43,407 bases of DNA from HGM04593 sp045631205 (GTDB lineage: Bacteria; Bacteroidota; Bacteroidia; Bacteroidales; Bacteroidaceae), in the NCBI GenBank assembly GCA_045631205.1, contig JAZQUI010000001.1, positions 1 to 43,407 of the forward strand, read 5' to 3'. The notes under the pieces were generated by a model. That model searched no databases. It was not told where the DNA came from and worked only from the letters and a program-made list of their open reading frames with translations. The position numbers and the translations under genes are program-made. Below are positions 35,101 to 40,204 of the stretch, in pieces (the stretch's first letter is position 1; every line of letters starts with the position of its first letter).

Positions 35101-36028
35101 TGTAAACGGTACGCTTAAGTTGAAGAGCCTGCACACCCAAAGCTACATACCCACACTCTCGGCTACAGGTGCTTTTGCCTTGTCGCAAGATGCCGGTAAC
35201 ATAACACTCGTAGCCGCCGGCGATGGTTCTGTTGAGATAAAGGGCGGTGACTATGGTCTTCACGCCAATAGCGGTACCGGCGCCGATTGCCAGCTGATTG
35301 CTTGGGGCTCGGGTGGTGCCAACTACTTCTATCTCGACAAGGTTACAAACATCGAGGATGTTAAATACACCACCACCATCAGCAGCCGTTACAAGTATTC
35401 AACCTTGCAACTCGGCTATAATGCCGTGGTTCCCGAAGGTGTTACTGCATACGTCGCGGTAAGTAACGACGACTCTTATGTGTACCTCGATGAAGTGGGC
35501 AACATAATACCCGCCAACACCGCCGTTATACTTAAGGCCGAGGACAACCTTGCCAACTACACCGTTGAGTTTAAATACACAACCGAAGAGGCCGACGAGG
35601 TGAGTGGCAACCTGCTCGATGGTGTTCTGTGGAAACAGCTTGTCAATATAGACCCCGCTGCAGTCAATGCTTATATGCTTATGGCACGCAGCGGTGTGCT
35701 GAAACTCTATCGTGTGTACTCGGAATATGACGCGAACGATGCAGTGAACGCTCCCTCATATTCGGGAACCGACAACGGAACCCACACAGTGTGTGCGGCC
35801 AACCGTGCATACCTAACCTTGTCAAAAGGTAACCAGGGTGCAAGCGAGGCGCAGGCTCTCAGCTTCCGTTTCGACTGGGGCGGCACCACCGGTGTGGAGA
35901 GTGTCGAGCCCGAGGGTGTGAGCGAGAAGACAATCTTCGATCTTCAGGGTCGTAAGCTCCAGGGCGTAACTGCTCCCGGCTTCTATATTGTGAATGGCAC
36001 AAAGGTTTATATCCGCGATGTTGAATAA
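26156..36028 (+). CDS. Giant secreted M60 (enhancin-like) metalloprotease with discoidin and lectin-like modules
   Basis: This protein has 3290 residues. Modules in order: signal peptide (1-20); unknown beta domain (to ~160); ricin-like trefoil (~162-300); M60 N-terminal beta domain (~350-610); and an M60 catalytic domain with H752-E-I-G-H756 and E769, fitting HExGHx(8-28)E. A second trefoil-like part follows (~1130-1270). Five F5/8-type C (discoidin) repeats begin near 1312, 1552, 1980, 2229 and 2482, each with a variant of (W/C)NAPET and HYLRVDLG, joined by helical FIVAR-like linkers. Another lectin-like region (~2710-3060) and a C-terminal module with FDWGGTTGVE and FDLQGRK complete it. 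M60 enzymes cut O-glycosylated mucins, so a host-glycoprotein target is likely (inference). The frame is intact. A short acidic gene follows 32 bp later. Confidence 0.92.
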   Translation: MKRITSFLISLLVVLATMAQSSTKTFTVSPSDGSYNSAGWCYKWASNSNDYPVEISVAGNINNMNAATTSGGFEMAVGSNGNSNYTWNFSVRGYKIESYSFKFKSKNDNQNINVVAGDQTITSSYSTQNTLTVNNVNAQVASFQLTGNNYAIIVTELTFTVSPILEEGQVYRFNNVLYPSYSLNANSATDVDCVATNENDIKQQWYVTKENGMYVLRNLAYGKYLKGNGQSAAWSMTDDYSNDYNKFELYVSNTTYNTLHTNTLQNYAYIHCNSSKNIVGWSNSTSDSGSHWEITKVEYTDAEIKALLDAAPTITEVEAYDDALAAIFADGACTILKDDYASMSVEDIKADGYYIALPATLQKMVLKVRNNEWAEDNADDAKGDWSGEYAKKFRVQMYEPYSIAGDITSWIGINSHANNDNPTGIYVPAAGNVFIMVEGEIKQGATLRIVEAGSNNRILNATTGGNTLRQGLNVVNFTQAGGMLYICYNVDTYNPNGIDDATRFPYKLSEFAPLKIHIEGGAINGFYNACGDFLAGKTYDGVTYNGDLWKEITGASVDNDADWEYMEARANLSVLPVLGHRQILLFSLGETEGNNGMAYYLPENIEVPQTPYNRTKKWSDYDMGCDPSTGRINIMVEAWDRIMYSELATMGLVSKADMTKINDFYPRWNADGTVAAEIYDYSNASSIDGKTLEEFCGVDYSDVFNHHGVALGVGGNSYMYGGGDHCGYNHNTMNGVIQRLASDAGSTWGPGHEIGHQHQALLTLNGLTEVTNNLFANVALWYKGMSTSRYNGNEGSLEQVLGAFNSEGSDIYTNNIWALTHLYYRLWLYYHLAGNNTQFYPRLFELLRHNPMQKGYNVSGDVSTLHFYKLACQAAGEDLTEFFRAHGYFSIMDDRLVGDYSNSVYEVSQEMIDEAIAEVKEMGYEENLAIIFICDDDENATYVQHDGQTQRVIYGETTPNSDFGSVSDFIAGDVATTPYTATLNSDGTITMSGGEGGVGFLIVNEKGELVSFSNKSTFALSDEAMEAIVSGNATIKAVGSESNVVAAEVDITAMQKDVLGILISKAQAIIDKIDDTYTKIGYFKGAAIADLASALDYAKKVYESSSGYEAAYDLLYAEYQKVLENPDAKIPFDPSLTYIITNKAYTNETMWVNSEKTVRSEGGVDKTSNDARWVFEETTTAGVYNIRTLNNDYIPAVQQSTSMTATTGQADNDALYTLEEVKDGVWAIKLSPAAGYRNLHSSWNNVVGWETGADASRWYLTAVAANPVIADLTDLEVYINKTETLIDEVLGTVTYTKGESLELQTTTQGSANYLWSNAPETREGDIANLVDGETNDYFHTDWSSEPTSGTHYLAVYLGEDNTLSRFTFSHTTRSGASSDFPKSVDVYGSNDGTTYKFIGSASGMPQSAGTTWEFDGVMLSSFKYLRFNYHANRGYWHMAEFDITRVTGFTATVNDTYSSTVGVDEVTAAMNAMLEGKVVANSFSPTTGDVAAKLAALQDAYNALYTQYEATINARKATLAELAAQTETLINQVGTVELAQEDKLPLTTDNLYCNAPYTAQNNNDNSAEYVDKLTDGDKTTYLHTDYSGAVAAPHYLRVDLGSNSTTTKFRFNYSTRDNGNNCPTTIVVEGCNEADGTYTTITTLTTADGLPNPGQNTNGGVAEDFESSVISMSEAYRYVRFKVTGVEGSNATFFVISEFGFSTVKEQEINVALSYKECVSDDLLLTTVLATNSSKAMSSNDLVTSVPMLDAQILNQQITKAALEEAMQNKPALDKTALQTLYNDAVALYSKMTGGEFDYTPSALTDEMLTAANDALVAAQEQLDAQDTTQDAIEQAKATLQAAYNALLLVEEANVATTIDKTDLNTAITNANALVASITDKGDGYYSTATGLGLDALNAALNAAVDARDRYYLTEEQYTTLLGTLNTCYVATETVVNADCVDRTALTAAIADANTLVAAIADEVEATALPLQVTNANEAYYIWCNEPADDSDGVAGLIDKNSDGTANIGTFLGTDWGADVEPYTHYIEIDLGAENAIDKLSMDYTTRNSTYADQRPNAIKILGSNDKETYTLITEITEGLAANSAEKWSMAAPLELGDSYRYIRIAVGSQRGFFHMADFNLYTLVSSYLLRDYYTTAERLGFDELCLALQQAEAVSGKYVTTEQCATICSALEEACTTTQGVVNNDYTDDNRSALAALAAEVAPLADGVVTVVEGETPITLQCDNESAPYYIYCNAPETTDTYPGDNLGVDALLDVDANGEPVTTTHLHTTYSGNDHYDDLDHYLRVDMGESNLVSFKFGYINRNGNTNDAPKVILIEGSNDCVNFEEITTLTNLPTRYQSDEITNGKAYRYIRFMVKATHSDNSHPYFAISHFEMTACKTIAIGEGYTSPELTVKVAADIHNALFDANNIDGHYLANEDGEALKRDLQAAKELLLSITDKTALNDLIATTTLLKNSLYEIAVVSCTATDVALQCTDVAAAGYLYCNAPETNSGWASDYGGVSAAIDLTEGGDPDLSTFLHTEYGNDQSADGLDHYLRVDLGAEGATAYVEFGYVGRSGHETKSPETVIVAATNDLNGEWTTIKTITLSQPSATAETKTGALGNGVAYRYWRFMVTDTHFDGADDNGHKYFALSDFNVYKCTDVVLDSQLKSEYTPNIYIYATTELVSEVEGAIVAAQEVADATVGQSEVDAAVEALQVKYDKLVEAIENYWCPVTLTTDENNPVLYTINAIGRGDGKAWQYSISNNNITIVDKDANNLYHLWYFIAGTEEHTVKIVPVMTPSYKLGATDFTNGVNKVSAVAESSVDWVFAYVNSNYNFKPYGRNTYFSNYNGGSNPLGFYDAADGGSYVSFTKVELENYALKRLQALNASVASKNAVVTDEPTAGYYTPATAQAFATSKTTAEQMATAATATPEEYVAKFTELYNASHALEVVLPEEGDMYVLRSKYIANHNVFVNDVNYARYSNAKDATGSDAVWLFEGAVNGTLKLKSLHTQSYIPTLSATGAFALSQDAGNITLVAAGDGSVEIKGGDYGLHANSGTGADCQLIAWGSGGANYFYLDKVTNIEDVKYTTTISSRYKYSTLQLGYNAVVPEGVTAYVAVSNDDSYVYLDEVGNIIPANTAVILKAEDNLANYTVEFKYTTEEADEVSGNLLDGVLWKQLVNIDPAAVNAYMLMARSGVLKLYRVYSEYDANDAVNAPSYSGTDNGTHTVCAANRAYLTLSKGNQGASEAQALSFRFDWGGTTGVESVEPEGVSEKTIFDLQGRKLQGVTAPGFYIVNGTKVYIRDVE

Positions 36029-36060
36029 TGTTTTACTTAAAGAGTGAGAAAGAGAAGATA

Positions 36061-36252
36061 ATGAAAAAGATATATATACACCCACAGGCTGTAGCTGTGG
36101 AATTTGAGTTGCAAAGCGTTATAGCGCAGTCTATACCTACCGATAATAGTGGAACCTCCCCCGGTGACGGCGGTGTCGACGACGATGATACCGGTCAGCT
36201 CTCCAACGAGCACTTTGGTGGTTCTTGGAACGATATTTGGGGAGGTATGTAA
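36061..36252 (+). CDS. Small acidic protein, MKKIYIHP type
   Basis: This 63-residue protein has a basic start (MKKIYIHPQAVAVEFELQS), a short hydrophobic-polar middle (VIAQSIP), then a Gly/Asp-rich acidic end containing GDGGVDDDDTG and a Trp-rich finish SWNDIWGGM. There is no signal peptide and no cysteine. Such MKKxYxxP small proteins occur in many Bacteroidales, as far as I recall, with no known role. The frame is open upstream to 36028, the last base of the giant gene, but the second ATG gives the usual start. Shape alone (leader-like front, distinct end) would suit a peptide precursor; that is speculation. Confidence 0.8.
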   Translation: MKKIYIHPQAVAVEFELQSVIAQSIPTDNSGTSPGDGGVDDDDTGQLSNEHFGGSWNDIWGGM

Positions 36253-36288
36253 TTGTTTTAATTGTTGATTGAAACAAAACTTTATAGT

Positions 36289-36332
36289 GTGGTTCCCTGG
36301 GGCACGTCCCCGGGGAACCGCTGTTTTTTTTT
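36289..36332 (+). terminator. Terminator after the protease/acidic-peptide unit
   Basis: GGTTCCCTGGGG (36291-36302) pairs with CCCCGGGGAACC (36308-36319), with one G-T pair, a 5-base loop and two more flanking pairs. Nine T follow (36324-36332). Confidence 0.92.
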
Positions 36333-36352
36333 GTGCGCAAACGGTGTATTAA

Positions 36353-36559
36353 AACTCCGCCCCTCGCGAGGGACGGCGCGAAGCCACAGCGCCGTTTGCT
36401 TTCTGCGAGAACCTGCTGCGTTCGTTGCGTGTACAAGCAAGCTTGCACCCACTCGCTTGCAAGGTTCTTGCGACGACGGAATATTTATATTCCCAAGGAG
36501 TAGATTTGATTCAGTGCAGTGACGGAAGGGAGTGAATGAAACGGCAGAACAATCCCCTT
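36353..36559 (+). repeat. ~210-bp dispersed intergenic repeat, copy A
   Basis: This copy aligns with 39025-39241 at more than 90% identity over its central ~180 bases, with only a few substitutions and small indels. It holds a hairpin ACGGCGC (36373-36379)/GCGCCGT (36389-36395). It also holds a composite stem AGAACCT (36408-36414)/AGGTTCT (36462-36468) enclosing GCAAGC (36437-36442)/GCTTGC (36455-36460). Short open frames across it look like by-products. It lies right behind the terminator of the giant-protease unit. Confidence 0.9.
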
Positions 36560-36830
36560 GTTGCAAACAAGGATGGGCACTGTACCATTCATATGTACCT
36601 TTTATGCGCTCTTGTATTGTACATCCCACCAATATAACCTCGGTAGAAAACTTTTTGTGTCGTCAATAACTTGCCATAAACAACAAGAGTTAGGGAGTGA
36701 TACTCTATGAAAATCAATAAAAAAACAGTTAAATTTTTGTGGGACAATAGTGTGATAAATAATACTTGTTGTTATTTTTGCAAAAAATATTTACATTGGA
36801 ATAAAATTGAAATTTAATACTTAATCGCAA
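36560..36830. other. AT-rich intergenic stretch before the 697-residue protein gene
   Basis: No gene is visible between repeat copy A and the next ATG. It contains a weak AGAGT...ACTCT pairing near 36688-36708 and the candidate promoter at 36773. Confidence 0.6.
36773..36780 (+). promoter_or_regulatory. Candidate -7 element for the 697-residue protein gene
   Basis: TATTTTTG fits TAnnTTTG exactly, 50 bp before the ATG at 36831. The -33 element is not convincing. Confidence 0.5.
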
Positions 36831-38924
36831 ATGAGAAAATTTACTTCATTTCTGTTTTTCATGCTCCTCGCTATGGGAGCAATGGCGCAGACACCTGTCG
36901 TTTCTGTTAGTGAAATAGGTACTGCACCCTACAAGTTGAGCGATGAAGATGCTGCAAAAATCTTCGAATTGGATAACTTGACAATTGTTTTGGATGTAAC
37001 AACCGGATCTTCTTTTAGTGACCGTGGTGCGTTCTTCTGTGTGGCCGACCCAGAACAGCCCGTTCCTTCAAGCTTTTCCGGAACAAACACATCGTATATG
37101 GCTTGCGGTCATAATGGTGCTGCAATTGCTTATATTGCATCGGCAAAAAGTGGCCAGCACTTCTCTACTAGTTCAATACCAACTTCAAGTTCTATAAGAC
37201 TTGCATTTGTGCTTGATAAAACAAACAACAAGTTCAAAGCTTACATAGGCGACACAAATACAAACTGGACAATGGACCGTAATTTTGGAAGTTATGAGAT
37301 TGCAACTCCCAAAATGGTGAAGGAAGACTTTGAAAATGCCAATATTTACATTGGCGGTGGTATGGCAGGTGGTGTGGCACAAGAACTTGCCGATGCAACC
37401 ATACATGGAGTGCGTGTTTACAGTGGCACTCTCACTATTAACGAGATAAAAGCACTTCCCAAGATGTACGTTCAAGGGATTTTCGATTTTGAGAATGGTC
37501 AGATATTGACTTTCGTTACATCGCGTGGTTGGATGGGTGCAAAAGAGGGTAACGATAATGTTATATCTACTGCAAAAACAGCTCACAATTTAACCGGTAG
37601 TAAGGAAGATGTTAACTTCCAGTGGACAGTATATAAGTCGGAGCAAGGTAAATATTACCTATATAACCTTGGTAAGCAGATGTTTATGGGTGTACAGTCG
37701 GCCAATAATACTTCGGTTCCCTTTGCGGCAACTCCCCAAACAAAGCGTCTTACTTTCAAAAAGTCGAGTTTAGCAGCATACCCCATTATGTTCTCTACCG
37801 ACAATGCCGGCGTTGTAAATCACTCTCCAAACCACGGTGATGGTCTTATCACATGGACCGGTGGTTGGAATACACTTAACGATGGTGGCAGTAGTCATAA
37901 AGTTGAAATTGTTGGTACTCTCAATGAGGAAACACTAGCTAGGGTTGCCGGTCTTGTAGCTGATTACGAAAGTAGTATACCCGCAGAAGGTAAATACTAT
38001 ACCTTCAAGAACGGAGATTATTACATAACAAGCGGTGTGACAAATGATAGAATAGCAATGAGCACCGCAGAAGATGCAACAGCAATCTATTACTTCGATG
38101 GTTCTCACCTTTTGGCATATACCACGGGTTTGTACTTCGGTTTGAATGGAAATGATTGGACATTTGAGTCAGTTGGCTCTAATAATATTTCAGAAATAGA
38201 GTTCTGTCCCGCCGTGAATGGTGCAGAGGGAAAATGCAATATTAAATCGGGCGGGCGTTGGTTGCATAGAACAGATGGCTATGTAAATCGTTGTTCTGCC
38301 AATACTTGTGGCGATGCTCATAATTTTAGTTTTGAAGAGGTAGAGTCACTCCCCGTTTCAATCACTTCTGCTGGTTATGCAACATTGTATGCTCCCGTAG
38401 CACTTGAAATCGCCGATGATGTTAAGGCTTACACCGTAGCAATTGTTGATGGCAAATATGCTTCAATGAAAGAGATAGAAAGTGGTGTAATCCCCGCAAA
38501 CACAGGTGTTATATTGAAGGGTGACGAGGGTACATACGATTTTGTAATCACAACAACCACCGAGACTGTTGATACAGAATTGGCAGGTACAGTAGCAGCA
38601 ACATACATCACCGAAGATGCTTACGTACTCGGTATCGTAGATGAAGAGGTTGGTCTTTATACAGCAACCAAAAATCAACAGGAGGGTGCTGCTTGGAAGA
38701 ACAACAGTCACAAAGCATACTTGCCCGCTCCCGTCGATGCAAACGGTATTGCATCTTACAGCTTCAACTTCGACTGGAACGGAACAACAGGTGTTGAGAA
38801 TATTGAATCTGCTGTAAATAACGCTGAAAATGGTAAAATTTACGACATTACCGGTCGCACTATTAAGGCTATCACAGCCCCTGGTATCTATATTGTTAAT
38901 GGCAAGAAAGTTGTTGTTAAGTAA
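36831..38924 (+). CDS. Secreted lectin-like multidomain protein
   Basis: This 697-residue protein has a signal peptide (MRKFTSFLFFMLLAMGAMAQ). Residues ~20-205 look like a LamG/sialidase-N-terminal-type jelly roll (NLTIVLDV ... IHGVRVYSGTLTINEIKAL). Two trefoil-like blocks follow (~212-380 and ~381-505; GKYYLYNLGKQMFMG, GKYYTFKNGDYYI). Then comes a beta domain at ~508-640 with VIPANTGVILKG and a C-terminal tail FDWNGTTGVE ... YDITGRTI ... GIYIVNGKKVVVK. From ~508 it matches the end of the giant protease, including IPANTAVILK there. I see no catalytic motif; carbohydrate or surface binding is the likely role. Confidence 0.82.
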   Translation: MRKFTSFLFFMLLAMGAMAQTPVVSVSEIGTAPYKLSDEDAAKIFELDNLTIVLDVTTGSSFSDRGAFFCVADPEQPVPSSFSGTNTSYMACGHNGAAIAYIASAKSGQHFSTSSIPTSSSIRLAFVLDKTNNKFKAYIGDTNTNWTMDRNFGSYEIATPKMVKEDFENANIYIGGGMAGGVAQELADATIHGVRVYSGTLTINEIKALPKMYVQGIFDFENGQILTFVTSRGWMGAKEGNDNVISTAKTAHNLTGSKEDVNFQWTVYKSEQGKYYLYNLGKQMFMGVQSANNTSVPFAATPQTKRLTFKKSSLAAYPIMFSTDNAGVVNHSPNHGDGLITWTGGWNTLNDGGSSHKVEIVGTLNEETLARVAGLVADYESSIPAEGKYYTFKNGDYYITSGVTNDRIAMSTAEDATAIYYFDGSHLLAYTTGLYFGLNGNDWTFESVGSNNISEIEFCPAVNGAEGKCNIKSGGRWLHRTDGYVNRCSANTCGDAHNFSFEEVESLPVSITSAGYATLYAPVALEIADDVKAYTVAIVDGKYASMKEIESGVIPANTGVILKGDEGTYDFVITTTTETVDTELAGTVAATYITEDAYVLGIVDEEVGLYTATKNQQEGAAWKNNSHKAYLPAPVDANGIASYSFNFDWNGTTGVENIESAVNNAENGKIYDITGRTIKAITAPGIYIVNGKKVVVK

Positions 38925-38948
38925 TTCTTTGTAACAATAATATGTTTT

Positions 38949-38977
38949 AAGGGTGCGCCTTGTGTGCACCCTTTTTT
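38949..38977 (+). terminator. Terminator after the 697-residue protein gene
   Basis: AAGGGTGC (38949-38956) pairs with GCACCCTT (38966-38973), and the T-run extends to 38977. It lies 24 bp after the stop. Confidence 0.88.
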
Positions 38978-39024
38978 ATATGTTTGGTTCGTGTTGCCGT
39001 AGGTTACAGGCCTGTGTGTCTTTC

Positions 39025-39241
39025 AACTTCTCGCCTTGCTCGCGAGGACGGCGCGAAGCCACAGCGCCGTTTGCTTTCTGCGAGAACCTGCTGCGCTCGT
39101 TGCGTGTACAAGCAAGCTTGCACCCACTCGCTTGCAAGGTTCTTGCGACGACGGAATATTTATATTCCCCAAGGAGTAGATTTGATTCAGTGCACAGTGA
39201 CGGAGGGGAGCGAAAAAACGGCAGAACAACATAATCCCCTT
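39025..39241 (+). repeat. ~210-bp dispersed intergenic repeat, copy B
   Basis: This is the second copy of the element at 36353-36559, in the same orientation and again directly downstream of a terminator behind a secreted-protein gene. The core from CTCGCGAG (39039) to CGGCAGAACAA (~39230) is nearly identical; differences include GGGA/GGA at the start and extra CA after TCAGTG. Open frames within it are not shared as proteins. Confidence 0.9.
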
Positions 39242-39242
39242 C

Positions 39243-39282
39243 GGCCTTTCAGGCCACTCCCACTTGATGTATCAAGTGGGAG
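39243..39282. repeat. Two adjacent hairpins after repeat copy B
   Basis: GGCCT (39243-39247) pairs with AGGCC (39251-39255). Directly after it, CTCCCACTTGAT (39257-39268) pairs perfectly with ATCAAGTGGGAG (39271-39282) across two bases. No T-run follows on either strand, so it is not a plain terminator. Confidence 0.75.
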
Positions 39283-39314
39283 AGTTGTTGTTATCCATTT
39301 TTGCCTTTTTGTGC

Positions 39315-39356
39315 GCACCGCAGTGTGCGCCCTGTTCTTGTGTCGTATAAGCATTT
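39315..39356 (+). repeat. Short dispersed repeat, copy 2
   Basis: This is the partner of 24358-24397, sharing TGTGCGCCCTGTTCTT and then a TGTC-TATAA pattern. It is non-coding and lies between the double hairpin and the terminator of the - strand operon. Confidence 0.5.
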
Positions 39357-39393
39357 CGCGCAAACACTCCAAATCCATGTGCAGGGTATGAAT

Positions 39394-39426
39394 AAAAAAA
39401 GTCGTAGAAGCAAGAACCTCTACGAC
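39394..39426 (-). terminator. Terminator of the kinase-peptidase-PqqD operon
   Basis: GTCGTAGA (39401-39408) pairs with TCTACGAC (39419-39426). Read on the - strand, the stem is followed by a run of seven T. It sits 27 bp beyond the PqqD stop. Confidence 0.88.
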
Positions 39427-39452
39427 AAAACAATAAAGAAAAACAGGTGAAA

Positions 39453-39725
39453 TTACTCCTCGATAAGCCCCATTTCGGCCCAGCAAGCAGCAATCTGCTC
39501 GCAATCCTCGCGAGCAATGTCATCACTCACCTCATACTCCTGAGTAAGCAACTCAACCATAGTGGCTGTGGTAAACGACTCGGCTTTGCTGCAATTCTCC
39601 CAAAGATAAGCAGCTGTTTCGTTAAGGCTTATTATCTTGCTGTAATCGACGTTGTCGATACCTGTGGGAACCACAATGTATTCCCCGCATACATTCTGTA
39701 ATTCAAATCCTTCTTTAATTTTCAT
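39453..39725 (-). CDS. PqqD family protein (RiPP recognition element-like)
   Basis: This 90-residue protein has the PqqD winged-helix pattern: a beta start with EYIVVP, then KIISLNETAAYLWENC (the ...LNexaaxlW core), TTATMVELLTQEYEVSDD and a final helix ending GLIEE. PqqD-like domains bind leader peptides of ribosomally made, modified peptides. It is also found beside sugar and kinase genes with unknown jobs. Its ATG overlaps the stop of the peptidase gene by 4 bp (ATGA), and it is the last gene of the operon. Confidence 0.87.
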   Translation of the reverse strand: MKIKEGFELQNVCGEYIVVPTGIDNVDYSKIISLNETAAYLWENCSKAESFTTATMVELLTQEYEVSDDIAREDCEQIAACWAEMGLIEE

Positions 39726-40204
39726 ACTTTATATCTTTTTCCTGTTATTCTGCGGTAAAGGGAGAGCAGTGGGCGGCGTATGGGGCGCGTGGCATTCCAC
39801 AAGGTGGAATATATCTTCCACTTGCGGCTGTTGGTGCTCACATATTCTCCTTTGCGTATGAAGGCGGTGGCGGTGCCTACTATTTTGTCGGCGGTGAACT
39901 GCTCGGTCATTGCGAGGGGGTTGCCGTCGCCACGCATTGTTATGGTGTTGCCTTCTATCTTTATTATGCGGTGCAGTGCGTAGCGCTGCGGTGCTATCTC
40001 GGCGAGTACTACTTGTCCGGTGCGCGGTGGGGCGGGTGGGGCGAGTACTACTTTGTCGCGTCCGTTGTGTAGAAAGGGGTGCATACTGTATCCGTAAACG
40101 ACAAAGGTGACGCTGTTGCAGCTTTTTTCGCGGAACTGTCGCGCTATTTGCTGCATAAAGGTGTGGTTGTCCACTTTTATCTTCTTTGTCGCTTGCCGGT
40201 TCAT
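39722..40204 (-). CDS. S24/S26-like serine peptidase
   Basis: This 160-residue protein has the signal-peptidase-type box VVYGYSMHPFL with Ser40 and a second box RYALHRIIKI with His78, then RGDGNP. Ser/His in these places is the S26B (Sec11-like) arrangement, rather than Ser/Lys. It has no transmembrane helix, unlike true signal peptidases, so it probably acts in the cytoplasm or with a membrane partner. The C-terminus is basic. It overlaps both neighbours by 4 bp, so translation of the three genes is linked. Substrate unknown. Confidence 0.85.
   Translation of the reverse strand: MNRQATKKIKVDNHTFMQQIARQFREKSCNSVTFVVYGYSMHPFLHNGRDKVVLAPPAPPRTGQVVLAEIAPQRYALHRIIKIEGNTITMRGDGNPLAMTEQFTADKIVGTATAFIRKGEYVSTNSRKWKIYSTLWNATRPIRRPLLSLYRRITGKRYKV

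Noticed and set aside
36262..36522. Short frames across the ~210-bp repeats (also 38953-39391)
   Set aside because: The two copies are not kept in a common frame (indels shift it), and the peptides show no fold; the conserved feature is the DNA or RNA structure.
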